Positions 1 through 8,918 are shown, numbered from the stretch's first letter. The stretch is 64,000 nucleotides of DNA from Pseudomonas siliginis (GCF_019145195.1 NZ_JAHSTW010000003.1:310001-374000), one strand, 5' to 3'. The notes: generated by a model not told the origin, from the letters alone. A program made the numbers and translations.

Positions 1-624
1 TGTGTGGAAATCAACAGCTCGTTCTATCGCCCGCATCGCCGTCAGACCTATGAGCGCTGGGCCGACTCGGTAGCGCCGGACTTTCGCTTCGCCGTGAAAG
101 TGCCGAAGCTCATCACCCATGAACAGCGGCTGGCAGACAGCGCGGCCGCGCTCGATGAGTTTCTCGGACAGTGCCAGGGCTTGGGTGATCGACTCGGCTG
201 CCTGCTGGTGCAATTGCCACCGAAACTTGCCTTCAATGCGCCGGTGGCCGAGGCGTTTTTTCATGCCCTGCGCGAGCGGTTCAAGGGCAGGGTAGTGCTG
301 GAGCCGCGACTCGAATCTTGGACTGAGGCTGAGGCAGTGCTGGTGGATCTGCAGATTGCCCAGGCGGTGGTCGATCCCTCGCGGATCAGCAGCGACACCG
401 CGCCGGGTGGCTGGCAAGGCCTGCAGTATTGGCGCCTGCACGGCTCGCCACGGATTTATCACAGCGCTTATGAAGCGGCCTATCTGCAACAGCTTGCTCA
501 GAATCTGCGGCGCGCGCAGGCCGAGGGCAGAGACATCTGGTGCATCTTCGACAACACCGCCAGCGGCGCCGCCACGGCCGATGCGCTGGCTTTGAGGGCG
601 TTGATCGAAGGCGTTGAACGCTGA
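1..624 (+). CDS. DUF72 (YecE-like) protein, 5'-truncated by window edge
   Basis: The reading frame is open from base 1, so the true start lies upstream and only about 207 residues are visible. The visible part begins within EINSSFYRPH, contains FRFAVKVPKLITHEQRL, and ends with a WCIFDNTASGAA segment. These are hallmarks of the DUF72/YecE family, a TIM-barrel-like fold of unknown biochemical role that is usually 240-290 residues long. The stop codon is followed by a short gap to the peroxidase gene on the same strand. Family membership is clear; the function is not known. Confidence 0.85.
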   Translation, partial: CVEINSSFYRPHRRQTYERWADSVAPDFRFAVKVPKLITHEQRLADSAAALDEFLGQCQGLGDRLGCLLVQLPPKLAFNAPVAEAFFHALRERFKGRVVLEPRLESWTEAEAVLVDLQIAQAVVDPSRISSDTAPGGWQGLQYWRLHGSPRIYHSAYEAAYLQQLAQNLRRAQAEGRDIWCIFDNTASGAATADALALRALIEGVER

Positions 625-698
625 ACGACGACACTCTCGCCACCCACACAAACGATCCGGCTACAGGTAAACTCCGCGCACTTTTTCAAGGAGTTCAC

Positions 699-1586
699 AT
701 GAGTTACTACCAGCCGGGCATTCTCGCTACCCCTGTTCCTGCGCAAGCACGTCATCTGTTTTTCGCCCTGGCGTCGGTTGAAGCCTTGCCGCAAGCGATC
801 GACAGCCTGCTGATGCTGGTGGATGGCAAGTCGGCGGTGGTTGGCTTTGGTGAGTCGTTGACCAAGGCGCTGAATGTCGAAATCGCTGGCCTGCGCAGCT
901 TCCCGGCGCTGACCGGCGTTGGCGTGAACAACCCGTCGACCCAGCATGCCCTGTGGATCTGGTTGCACGGTGTCGACCGTGGTGAGCTGCTCAACCGCTG
1001 CAACGCTATCGAAGCCGCGCTGGCCCCGGCCTTGCGTCTGGTCGAGATGCAGGAAGCCTTCCGCCACATGGAGGGCCACGACCTCACCGGTTACGAAGAC
1101 GGCACGGAAAACCCCCACGATGACGCCGCTGTCGCCGCCGCACTGCTAAGCAGTGGCGCGGACGGGCTGGTCGGTGGCAGCTTCGCCGCGATCCAGCAAT
1201 GGCAGCACGACCTCAAGGGCTTTCATCGCCTGTCTGCCGGTGCCACGGACGACATCATGGGGCGTCGCTTGAGCGATAACGAAGAAATCGACGACGCGCC
1301 GATCTCCGCCCACGTCAAACGCACCGCGCAAGAGAGCTTCGCGCCGGAAGCGTTCGTCGTGCGCCGTTCGATGCCGTGGATCGAAGGCGATCGCGCCGGT
1401 TTGATGTTCCTCGCTTTCGGTTTCTCGCTGGATGCCTTCGAAGCACAGCTGCGCCGTATGAGCGGTCTGGAGGACGGTATCGCCGATGGCTTGTATCAGA
1501 TCAGCCGGCCAATCACCGGCGGCTACTACTGGTGCCCGCCGCTCAAGGACGGACGCCTTGATCTGCGCGCGCTGCGCATCGGCTGA
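699..1586 (+). CDS. Dyp-type (dye-decolorizing) heme peroxidase
   Basis: This 295-residue protein has the Dyp peroxidase signature GYEDG at residues 131-135, with the catalytic Asp at 134. A candidate proximal heme ligand is His205 in the ISAHVKRT segment, and the distal Arg lies in VVRRSMPW near 223. There is no signal peptide, so it is probably cytoplasmic and YfeX-like. The family uses peroxide to oxidise dyes, porphyrinogens or phenolics. The start is supported by an AAGGAG Shine-Dalgarno about 6 bases upstream. It lies 9 bases before the downstream oxidoreductase gene, so the two are probably co-transcribed. Confidence 0.93.
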   Translation: MSYYQPGILATPVPAQARHLFFALASVEALPQAIDSLLMLVDGKSAVVGFGESLTKALNVEIAGLRSFPALTGVGVNNPSTQHALWIWLHGVDRGELLNRCNAIEAALAPALRLVEMQEAFRHMEGHDLTGYEDGTENPHDDAAVAAALLSSGADGLVGGSFAAIQQWQHDLKGFHRLSAGATDDIMGRRLSDNEEIDDAPISAHVKRTAQESFAPEAFVVRRSMPWIEGDRAGLMFLAFGFSLDAFEAQLRRMSGLEDGIADGLYQISRPITGGYYWCPPLKDGRLDLRALRIG

Positions 1587-1595
1587 GGACTGCAT

Positions 1596-2561
1596 ATGAA
1601 CGTGGTGCGCTGGGGCATGATCGGTTGCGGCAGTGTCGCTGAACGCAAGAGCGGACCGGCCTTTTACAAGGCGCCCGGTTCGGCACTGGTCGCAGTGATG
1701 GGCCGACGCCTCGAAGCGGTGACCGACTACGCCGCGCGCCACGGTATCAGCCGCGTCTATACCGACGTCGATGCGCTGATCAACGATCCCGAAGTCGACG
1801 CGGTATACATCGCCACACCGCCCGACAGCCACCACGCCTACAGCCTGAAAGTCGCCGCCGCCGGCAAGCATTGCTGCGTGGAAAAGCCCATGGCACTCAA
1901 CGCCGGGCAAAGCCGCGAGATGCAGCAAGCGTTTGCCGCTGCCGGTCTGCACTTGTTCGTCTCCTATTACCGCCGCTCGCTGCCGCGCTTCGCTCAGGTG
2001 CGGCAATGGCTGGAGGAGGGGCGCATTGGTGATGTCCGCCATCTGAGCTGGACACTGACCAAAACACCGTCGCCAGTTGATCTTGAGGGTCGCGATAATT
2101 GGCGCACCGACCCGGCGGTGGCGGGCGGCGGCTACTTTGCCGACTTGGCCAGCCATGGCCTGGACCTGTTCCAGTATCTGCTTGGCGACATCGTTGAAGT
2201 CGCCGGTTTCACCGCGCGTCAGGCGGGTCTGTACGCCGCCGAAGATGCAGTCAGCGCCACTTGGCGATTCGCCTCCGGGGCGCTGGGCATGGGCTGCTGG
2301 AACTTTGTTGCGGACCGCCGTGAGGATCGCGTCGAGATCATCGGCAGCAAAGGGCGGATCGGGTTTTCGGTGTTCGATGAACATCCGGTGCAGCTGTTTG
2401 CCGATGAGCAGATCAGCCTGGAGATTGCCCATCACGAGCATATTCAGTGGCATCACGTGCTGGGGATGAATGCGCATATTCGTGGTGATTCACAGCATCC
2501 CGCCGTGGCCGAGCAAGCCGTCAAGACCGATTGGGTCATGGACGAGATCCTCAAACGCTAA
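1596..2561 (+). CDS. Gfo/Idh/MocA family NAD(P)-dependent oxidoreductase
   Basis: A 321-residue protein with an N-terminal Rossmann fold: the dinucleotide-binding GCGSVA lies at residues 10-15 and an ATPP loop at 73-76. The family catalytic Lys is in EKP at 96-98. The C-terminal half (residues 120-300) is the usual alpha/beta substrate domain, with SYYRRSLPRF after the first domain. The family oxidises or reduces sugars, inositols and related polyols; the substrate cannot be read from sequence. The gene begins 9 bases after the peroxidase stop. A REP pair follows it, which may mark the end of the transcript. Confidence 0.9.
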   Translation: MNVVRWGMIGCGSVAERKSGPAFYKAPGSALVAVMGRRLEAVTDYAARHGISRVYTDVDALINDPEVDAVYIATPPDSHHAYSLKVAAAGKHCCVEKPMALNAGQSREMQQAFAAAGLHLFVSYYRRSLPRFAQVRQWLEEGRIGDVRHLSWTLTKTPSPVDLEGRDNWRTDPAVAGGGYFADLASHGLDLFQYLLGDIVEVAGFTARQAGLYAAEDAVSATWRFASGALGMGCWNFVADRREDRVEIIGSKGRIGFSVFDEHPVQLFADEQISLEIAHHEHIQWHHVLGMNAHIRGDSQHPAVAEQAVKTDWVMDEILKR

Positions 2562-2578
2562 ATAGCTCACGATCCCCT

Positions 2579-2669
2579 GTGGGAGCGAGCCTGCTCGCGA
2601 AAGCATCCTGTCAGTCAGTATTTTGGTGACTGACACGCCGCCTTCGCGAGCAGGCTCGCTCCCACAGGT
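2579..2669. repeat. REP inverted pair (BIME-like)
   Basis: Two Pseudomonas REP palindromes sit in opposite orientation (gtgggagcgagcctgctcgc and its complement), separated by about 38 bases containing CAGTCA...TGACTG. The pair lies between convergently readable transcription units after the oxidoreductase gene. Confidence 0.9.
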
Positions 2670-2750
2670 GTCCCGGCGCAACACGCATCTAAGGTTATGC
2701 CCAAACAATATTTCTCAACCTCCTCATAACGTCTCTAAGATCACGTCATA

Positions 2751-2766
2751 ACTCGTTATAACAAGT
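2751..2766. promoter_or_regulatory. Candidate GntR operator (palindrome ACTCGTTATAACAAGT)
   Basis: This 16-bp near-perfect palindrome has one mismatched pair (positions 4 and 13). It lies 9 bases before the GntR start codon, in an otherwise AT-rich leader. GntR-family repressors commonly bind such sites and autoregulate. That it is the operator is inferred from position and symmetry only. Confidence 0.5.
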
Positions 2767-2775
2767 GATCCGACG

Positions 2776-3528
2776 ATGACCGATAACGTTCTTTCCCTCA
2801 GCAGCGTTCCGCTGCACACCCAACTGCGCGACGTTCTGCGTGCGCGGATTCTCGACGGTGAATACCCGCAAGACAGTCAGATGCCTTCCGAAAGCGAACT
2901 GGGTGCGCTGTTCAAAGTCAGCCGCATCACCGTGCGCCAGGCCTTGGGCGATCTGCAGAAAGAAGGGCTGATCTTCAAGATCCATGGCAAGGGCACCTTC
3001 GTCGCCAAACCGAAAACCTTTCAGAACGTCAGCAGCCTGCAAGGCCTCGCCGAGTCGATGACCGGGCGCGGCTACGAGGTGATCAACCGCCTGCGCAGTT
3101 TCAAATTCATTCCGGCCGACAAGCGTGTCGCCGAGCGTCTGCAGGTGGCCGAAGGTGAGATCGTCGCGCAGATCAAACGCGTGCGCCTGATCAACCGCGA
3201 GCCGATCTCGCTGGAAATCACCTACCTGCCTAAGACGGTCGGCGAGCGACTGGAGAAGGCGGATCTGGTCACCCGCGACATCTTCCTGATCCTCGAAAAC
3301 GACTGCGGCATCGCCCTCGGCCACGCCGATCTGGCCATCGATGCGGTGCTGGCCGACAGCGACCTGACCCAGGCACTCAGCGTCGAAGCGGGCTCGCCGA
3401 TCATGCGCATCGAGCGCCTGACCCATGACGCCCAAGGCCAGCCGCTGGACTTCGAACACCTTTATTACCGTGGCGATGCGTTCCAGTACCGCCTGCGGAT
3501 CGACCGGCAAAAAGGGGAGCAGGCATGA
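2776..3528 (+). CDS. GntR family transcriptional regulator, HutC/UTRA type
   Basis: A 250-residue regulator. The winged-helix GntR domain is at residues 12-75 (PSESELGALFKVSRITVRQAL, then GKGTFV), followed by a UTRA ligand-binding domain at roughly 95-240 (EPISLEITYLP, DFEHLYYRGD). UTRA domains bind small effectors, often the substrate or product of the regulated pathway. It overlaps the next gene by ATGA, so it is the first gene of the flavoprotein/ABC operon and probably its local repressor. The ATG at this position follows the palindromic operator candidate. Confidence 0.9.
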   Translation: MTDNVLSLSSVPLHTQLRDVLRARILDGEYPQDSQMPSESELGALFKVSRITVRQALGDLQKEGLIFKIHGKGTFVAKPKTFQNVSSLQGLAESMTGRGYEVINRLRSFKFIPADKRVAERLQVAEGEIVAQIKRVRLINREPISLEITYLPKTVGERLEKADLVTRDIFLILENDCGIALGHADLAIDAVLADSDLTQALSVEAGSPIMRIERLTHDAQGQPLDFEHLYYRGDAFQYRLRIDRQKGEQA

Positions 3529-5255
3529 CCCGCAACGTTCTAGAACAGGAATACGACATCGTCGTGATTGGCGGCGGTACGGCCGGGCCGATGGCAGCGA
3601 TCAAGGCCAAGGAGAAGAACCGCGATTTGCGCGTGTTGCTGGTCGACAAGGCCAACGTCAAGCGCAGCGGCGCGATCAGCATGGGCATGGATGGCCTGAA
3701 CAACGCGATCATTCCCGGGCATTCGACGCCAGAGCAGTACACCAAGGAAATCACCATCGCCAACGACGGCATCGTCAATCAGGCGGCGGTCTACGCCTAT
3801 GCGACGCACAGTTTTGAAACCATCGAACAACTCGACCGCTGGGGCGTGAAGTTCGAGAAAGACGAAACCGGTGACTACGCGGTAAAAAAGGTCCACCACA
3901 TGGGCGCCTATGTGCTGCCGATGCCGGAAGGGCACGACATCAAGAAGGTCCTGTATCGGCAGTTGAAGCGTGCGCGGGTAAGCATCACCAATCGCCTGGT
4001 CTGCACGCGTTTGCTGACCGACGAGGAGGGCGCGGTCAACGGAGTTATGGGCTTCGATTGCCGCACCGCCGACTTCCATGTGATCAAGGCCAAAGCAGTG
4101 ATTCTCGCCTGCGGCGCGGCCGGACGCCTGGGTCTGCCATCGTCGGGCTACCTGATGGGCACCTACGAAAACCCGACCAATGCGGGTGACGGCTACGCGA
4201 TGGCCTATCACGCCGGCGCCGAACTGGCCAATCTCGAGTGCTTTCAGATCAACCCGTTGATCAAGGATTACAACGGCCCGGCCTGTGCCTACGTCACCGG
4301 CCCGCTGGGGGGCTACACCGCCAACAACAAGGGCGAACGCTTCATCGAGTGCGACTACTGGAGCGGGCAGATGATGTGGGAATTTCACCAGGAACTGGAG
4401 AGCGGCAACGGTCCGGTGTTCCTTAAGCTCGATCACCTGGCCGAGGAAACCATCCAGAACATCGAGGAAATCCTGCACAGCAACGAGCGCCCGAGCCGTG
4501 GCCAGTTCCACGCCAATCGCGGCACCGACTACCGAACGCAGATGGTTGAAATGCACATTTCGGAAATCGGTTTTTGCAGCGGCCACTCGGCGTCCGGCGT
4601 GTGGGTCAACGAGCGTGCCGAGACTTCAGTCAAAGGCTTGTACTCGGCGGGCGACATGGCTGCGGTGCCGCACAATTACATGCTCGGCGCGTTCACTTAC
4701 GGCTGGTTCGCCGGGCACAACGCGGCGGAGTTTGTCGCCGGCCGCGAGTTTTCCGCACTGGACAGCGAGCAGATCGCCAAGGAACAGGCCCGGGTCTACG
4801 CGCCGCTCGATCGCCAGGACGGTCTGCCGCCGGCGCAGGTTGAATACAAGCTGCGACGCTTCGTCAACGATTACCTGCAACCGCCGAAAGTGACCAAAAA
4901 AATGCAGATCGGCCTGCAACGCTTCAGCGACATCGAGCGCGATCTCGAGCAGATGAAGGCCAACAACGCTCACGAACTGATGCGAGCGATGGAAACCAGC
5001 GTGATCCGCGATTGCGCCGAAATGGCCGCCCGCGCTTCGTTGTTCCGCGCCGAAAGCCGCTGGGGCCTGTACCACTATCGCGTCGATCATCCGCAACGCA
5101 ACGACGCCGAGTGGTTCTGCCATTGCCATCTGAAGAGGGGCGAGGACGGCAAGATGACCAGTTTCAAGAAAGCCGTCGAGCCTTACATCATCCCGCTCGA
5201 TGCTGAGGAAATGCAGGCTTACGACCGCCTGCGGGTCGGCGCCTTCGCCGCTTGA
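3525..5255 (+). CDS. AprA/FrdA-like FAD-dependent oxidoreductase subunit
   Basis: A 576-residue flavoprotein. The N-terminal FAD-binding motif is DIVVIGGGTAGPMAA (residues 10-24), and a second FAD contact is GLYSAGDMA near residue 370. Segments such as INPLIKDYNGPACAYV and HISEIGFCSGHSASG are characteristic of the adenylylsulfate reductase alpha / fumarate reductase flavoprotein superfamily. The next gene resembles the AprB electron-transfer subunit, so the pair looks like an AprBA-type reductase or oxidase in the cytoplasm. True dissimilatory APS metabolism is not expected in Pseudomonas, which normally uses CysH, so the substrate is left open. ABC-importer genes follow in the same operon. 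Confidence 0.85.
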   Translation: MTRNVLEQEYDIVVIGGGTAGPMAAIKAKEKNRDLRVLLVDKANVKRSGAISMGMDGLNNAIIPGHSTPEQYTKEITIANDGIVNQAAVYAYATHSFETIEQLDRWGVKFEKDETGDYAVKKVHHMGAYVLPMPEGHDIKKVLYRQLKRARVSITNRLVCTRLLTDEEGAVNGVMGFDCRTADFHVIKAKAVILACGAAGRLGLPSSGYLMGTYENPTNAGDGYAMAYHAGAELANLECFQINPLIKDYNGPACAYVTGPLGGYTANNKGERFIECDYWSGQMMWEFHQELESGNGPVFLKLDHLAEETIQNIEEILHSNERPSRGQFHANRGTDYRTQMVEMHISEIGFCSGHSASGVWVNERAETSVKGLYSAGDMAAVPHNYMLGAFTYGWFAGHNAAEFVAGREFSALDSEQIAKEQARVYAPLDRQDGLPPAQVEYKLRRFVNDYLQPPKVTKKMQIGLQRFSDIERDLEQMKANNAHELMRAMETSVIRDCAEMAARASLFRAESRWGLYHYRVDHPQRNDAEWFCHCHLKRGEDGKMTSFKKAVEPYIIPLDAEEMQAYDRLRVGAFAA

Positions 5256-5282
5256 GACATCATTTTTCAGAGAGTCCGAACC

Positions 5283-5528
5283 ATGGCTTATCAAGCTCAG
5301 GAAATCTTCTTCCGCTCCAACGCGCCGGTCACCGTCGACGAGGACAAATGCATCGCCGAAAAGGGCTGCACGGTGTGCGTCGACGTCTGCCCGATGGACC
5401 TGCTGGCGATCAACCCGGCCACGCAAAAGGCCTACATGGCGTTCGATGAATGCTGGTACTGCATGCCGTGCGAGAAGGATTGCCCGACGGGGGCGGTGAA
5501 GGTCGAGATCCCGTATTTGTTGCGTTGA
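5283..5528 (+). CDS. AprB-like 2x[4Fe-4S] ferredoxin
   Basis: An 81-residue protein with two four-cysteine clusters. The first is C-x5-C-x2-C-x3-CP (residues 22-36); the second is CWYCMPCEKDCP (residues 58-69). The order and the intervening PMDLLAINP stretch resemble the ferredoxin part of the AprB beta subunit, but the long AprB C-terminal tail is absent. It most likely passes electrons to or from the flavoprotein encoded 27 bases upstream. It is too specialised to be a housekeeping ferredoxin. Confidence 0.88.
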   Translation: MAYQAQEIFFRSNAPVTVDEDKCIAEKGCTVCVDVCPMDLLAINPATQKAYMAFDECWYCMPCEKDCPTGAVKVEIPYLLR

Positions 5529-5541
5529 CCCCACATCCATT

Positions 5542-5631
5542 GTGGGAGCGAGCCTGCTCGCGAAAGCAATCACTCATTCAACAATGATGGTGACTGACCC
5601 GCCGCCTTCGCGAGCAGGCTCGCTCCCACAT
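5542..5631. repeat. REP inverted pair
   Basis: Two REP palindromes in opposite orientation lie between the ferredoxin gene and the ABC binding-protein gene. The rest of this 233-base gap holds the leader of the binding protein. REP pairs inside operons often alter mRNA stability of the flanking parts. Confidence 0.9.
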
Positions 5632-5761
5632 TGCAATTGTGATTATCCAATAGCCATCCGGTGAACCCCGGACGCTGAAGTGCAAAACACCCCTCGTTTC
5701 CCACCGCGCCCCGATCGCGGCGGAGACGAACTTCAAACCAATGATTCGAGGGGAAACACTC

Positions 5762-7165
5762 ATGTTGCGTGCAGCACTTGCCGGTCTGGTACTGGCTTCG
5801 TTCACCTTGTCGGCCTCGGCCGAAACCATCCGCATCGCCATCGGCACCCAGGACACCACCATCAACTGCGCCGCCGGTGGCCTGTTGATCCGTGAACTCG
5901 GTCTGCTGGAAAAATACCTGCCCCACGATGGCGCCTACAAAGATGCGAAGTACGACGTGCAGTGGAAAAACTTTACCAGTGGCGCACCGCTGACCAACGA
6001 GATGGTCGCCGGCAAGCTCGACTTTGGCGCCATGGCCGATTTCCCCGGTGCGTTCAATGGTGTGGCGTTCGAAACGGCGGGCAAGCACAGCCTGTTCATC
6101 AGCGTGCTGTCGGGCAGCATCAAGGGCAGCGGCAACGGCATCGTCGTGCCGAGCGCTTCGTCGGTGCAAAGCCTCAGCGAACTCAAGGGCAAGACCATTT
6201 CGGTGCCGTTCGCCTCGACGGCTCACGGCATGTTGCTGCGCGCCGTGGCAGAGCAGGGCTGGGACCCGCTCAAGGATGTCAACATCATCGCCCAGCCACC
6301 GGAAGTCGCCGGCTCGGCATTGCAGGCCGGCAAGATCGACGCCCACGCAGATTTCGTGCCCTTCGCCGAGCTGTTCCCGAGCCGTGGTTTCGCCCGCAAG
6401 ATCTACGACGGCGCCCAGGCCAACGCGCCGACTTTCCATGGCGCACTGGTGGATCAGGCCTACGCCAAAAAGTACCCGGAAATCGTCGTCGCCTATCTGC
6501 GCGCGAGCATCGAAGCCAACCAACTGCTCGCCACCGAACCGGAGAAGTACAGCGAACTGATCGCCAAAGTCACCGGGGTCGATGCCGAGGTCAACTACCT
6601 GTTCCATGGCCCGTTGGGCGTGCAGACCCGCGACCTGAGCTGGAAGCCTGAATACCGCCAGGCCGTCGGAACCGCCATCGATACCCTGAAGCTGCTGAAG
6701 AAAGCCGATCGCGGGCTCGACCTGAACAGCTTCATCGACGACCAGTACATCCGCGCCGCCTTCAAGGCCTCAAATCTAGATTACACCGCGCAACTGGCCA
6801 ACTACGCGCAGACGCCATTGCCGGGCGTGGATGCGGCGACGGGCAAAGCCATCACCGACGTCAGCCATGTCGCGGAAATCTGGGTGCGTGGCGAGGAAAA
6901 AGTCCGCCGTTACGGCTCGGCTGAAGCGGCGTTCACCGCGCTGGCGGGGTTGAAGCAGGAGGGCAAGAACATTCGTGCGGTGTATGCGCAGGCCAGTGAC
7001 AGCGGGATCAAGTTGTTCGCCGAACAAGCGTGGTTTGCCAGCGATGCCAAGGGTCGCCTCAGCGCATTTCTGCTCAGGGGCCAGGCCCAGCAATACGCTG
7101 CGGCGCAGGGTGGCAAGGTGTTCGACTTCAGCGATGCCACTGCGCAGGTTGTCGCCAATCGTTAA
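5762..7165 (+). CDS. ABC transporter periplasmic substrate-binding protein with extra C-terminal domain
   Basis: The chosen ATG follows a GAGGGG Shine-Dalgarno; an in-frame ATG 21 bases upstream would precede the signal peptide poorly. The protein is 467 residues with a Sec signal peptide (LRAALAGLVLASFTLSASA). Residues 20-330 look like the SsuA/TauA/NMT1 class of binding proteins (GKLDFGAMADFPGAF, LKGKTISVPF). About 100 further residues follow, and the stretch FAEQAWFA...AQGGKVFDFSDA resembles the NosL fold, although the NosL metal-binding residues are not obvious. It delivers an unknown ligand, by family possibly a sulfonate, nitrile or pyrimidine-like compound, to the permease encoded downstream. 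Confidence 0.85.
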   Translation: MLRAALAGLVLASFTLSASAETIRIAIGTQDTTINCAAGGLLIRELGLLEKYLPHDGAYKDAKYDVQWKNFTSGAPLTNEMVAGKLDFGAMADFPGAFNGVAFETAGKHSLFISVLSGSIKGSGNGIVVPSASSVQSLSELKGKTISVPFASTAHGMLLRAVAEQGWDPLKDVNIIAQPPEVAGSALQAGKIDAHADFVPFAELFPSRGFARKIYDGAQANAPTFHGALVDQAYAKKYPEIVVAYLRASIEANQLLATEPEKYSELIAKVTGVDAEVNYLFHGPLGVQTRDLSWKPEYRQAVGTAIDTLKLLKKADRGLDLNSFIDDQYIRAAFKASNLDYTAQLANYAQTPLPGVDAATGKAITDVSHVAEIWVRGEEKVRRYGSAEAAFTALAGLKQEGKNIRAVYAQASDSGIKLFAEQAWFASDAKGRLSAFLLRGQAQQYAAAQGGKVFDFSDATAQVVANR

Positions 7166-7175
7166 CTCAAACGTA

Positions 7176-7285
7176 GATCGTTCCCACGCTCTGCGTGGGA
7201 ATGCCTCAATGGGCGCTCTGCGTCCGCTTTGGATGTGACGCGGAGCGTCACGGGATGCATTCCCACGCAGAGCGTGGGAACGATC
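7176..7285. repeat. Perfect 29-bp inverted repeat element
   Basis: Arms at 7176-7204 and 7257-7285 are exact reverse complements, starting GATCGTTCCCACGC. Each arm is itself palindromic, and a smaller TGACGC/GCGTCA hairpin lies between them. This is a dispersed Pseudomonas intergenic repeat distinct from the REP core. It sits between the binding-protein and permease genes. Confidence 0.9.
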
Positions 7286-7296
7286 AGAGGTGATAT

Positions 7297-8070
7297 ATGT
7301 TTCCACGCTGGATCCCCCGGGCCGCCTCACTGCTGCTCTGCCTGCTCTTCTGGCAACTCGCCGCCAGCCACCACTGGAACCTCGGCCTGGTCACCTTTGC
7401 CAACGTGCCGACGCCACTGGCGGTGATCGAAGCCGCGCTGGGCCTGGGCGACTCGGGCAAACTCTGGCAGCACCTGAGCAGCAGCCTCGGCCGCGTCTTC
7501 GCCGGTTACGTGGCGGCGTTGATCATCGGCATCGCCCTGGGCCTGGCCATCGGCCGGTCGAAATGGGCCGAAGACATTCTGCTGCCACCACTGGAGGTCC
7601 TGCGCCCGATCCCCGCCGTGGCGTGGATTCCGCTGGCGATCCTGATGTTTCCATCCTCGGAATTGTCGATGGTCTTTATCACCTTCACCGGCGCGCTGTT
7701 CCCGATCCTGCTCAATACCGTGCACGGCGTCGAAGGCGTCGATCCACGCCTGATCGCCTCGGCAAAAAGCCTCGGGGCAGGGCGTCGGGCGATTCTGCTG
7801 GAGGTGATTCTGCCAGGCGCTGCGCCGAGCATCATTACCGGCCTGGCGATCGGCATGGGCACTTCGTGGTTCTGCCTGGTGACGGCGGAAATGATCTCCG
7901 GGCAGTTCGGCATCGGTTACTACACCTGGGAGTCCTACACCATTCAGAACTACGCCGACATTGTCGTCGGCATGCTCCTGATCGGCGTGTTGGGCATGGG
8001 CAGCAGTTGGCTGATCAAACGCCTGGGCGGCTTGTTCACGCCTTGGCATCGACCGCGAGGCAAAGCCTGA
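7297..8070 (+). CDS. ABC transporter permease (BPD_transp_1, SsuC/TauC type)
   Basis: A 257-residue inner-membrane protein with about six hydrophobic segments, starting with AASLLLCLLFWQLAA. The cytoplasmic EAA loop is at about residues 150-170 (LIASAKSLGAGRRAILLEV), ending in the proline-rich VILPGAAPSIITG. A GAGGTG Shine-Dalgarno precedes the ATG. It overlaps the ATPase gene by ATGA. It forms the channel of the importer encoded in this operon. Confidence 0.92.
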   Translation: MFPRWIPRAASLLLCLLFWQLAASHHWNLGLVTFANVPTPLAVIEAALGLGDSGKLWQHLSSSLGRVFAGYVAALIIGIALGLAIGRSKWAEDILLPPLEVLRPIPAVAWIPLAILMFPSSELSMVFITFTGALFPILLNTVHGVEGVDPRLIASAKSLGAGRRAILLEVILPGAAPSIITGLAIGMGTSWFCLVTAEMISGQFGIGYYTWESYTIQNYADIVVGMLLIGVLGMGSSWLIKRLGGLFTPWHRPRGKA

Positions 8071-8918
8071 TGAGCGTGATGCAAACCCCGGCAGGGCGGA
8101 TCGACATTCGCCAGTTGTCCATCGTCCTCGGCCAGGGCCGCGAGGCTTTCGAAGCGGTGCAGGGCCTCGATTGCCAGATCGAACCCGGCCAGTTCGTGTG
8201 CATCCTCGGCCCGTCCGGTTGCGGCAAGTCGACCTTGCTCGGCGCCCTGGCCGGACACTTGAGTGCCAGTACCGGCAGCTTGAAAGTCGACGGCAGCGCG
8301 GTGACCGGCCCGTCGCCGCAGCGCGGCATGGTGTTTCAGCACCACACGCTGTTCCCGTGGCGCACGGTGCGCGACAACGTCGCCTTCGGCCGGAAGATGC
8401 GCGGGGTCGGCAAGGCTGAGCGGCATCGCGCCGCTGACGACATTCTCAAACTGGTCGGCCTCGAAGGCTTTGCCGAGCGCTGGCCCGATCAGCTCTCCGG
8501 GGGCATGCAGCAACGAGTAGAAATCGCCCGGGTGCTGGTCAATCGCCCGCGCCTGTTGCTGATGGACGAACCGTTCGGCGCGCTGGATGCGCTGACCCGC
8601 TTGAACATGCAGGAACTGCTGCTGGACATCTGGACGCGCATCCGCACCACCGTGGTTTTCGTCACCCATGACATCGACGAGGCGCTGTTTATAGCCGATC
8701 GCCTGCTGGTAATGAGCGCGCGACCGGGGCGAATCATCGAAGACTTGCCTCTGGACTTTGCGCGCCCGCGTACCAGTGAACTGGTGACCAGCCCGGCATT
8801 CGCTCGCCTCAAGCGCCACTGCCTCGATCTGCTGCGCCACGACAACGACCGACCGCTGCCGCGCCTCAATCCGCTCGGCCTGCCTCCTGAAAACCCTTTG
8901 CCGCGATTTGCCCTATGA
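8070..8918 (+). CDS. ABC transporter ATP-binding protein (SsuB/TauB type)
   Basis: A 282-residue ATPase. It has Walker A GPSGCGKST (about residues 48-56), Q-loop VFQHHTLFPWR, signature LSGGMQQRVEIARVL, Walker B LLLMDEPFGALDALTR and switch His in FVTHDIDEA. The ATG lies in an ATGA overlap with the permease stop. The end overlaps the HEAT-repeat gene, again by ATGA, so translation is probably coupled through the whole block. The best family match by motif wording is the nitrate/sulfonate/taurine importers. Confidence 0.93.
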   Translation: MSVMQTPAGRIDIRQLSIVLGQGREAFEAVQGLDCQIEPGQFVCILGPSGCGKSTLLGALAGHLSASTGSLKVDGSAVTGPSPQRGMVFQHHTLFPWRTVRDNVAFGRKMRGVGKAERHRAADDILKLVGLEGFAERWPDQLSGGMQQRVEIARVLVNRPRLLLMDEPFGALDALTRLNMQELLLDIWTRIRTTVVFVTHDIDEALFIADRLLVMSARPGRIIEDLPLDFARPRTSELVTSPAFARLKRHCLDLLRHDNDRPLPRLNPLGLPPENPLPRFAL

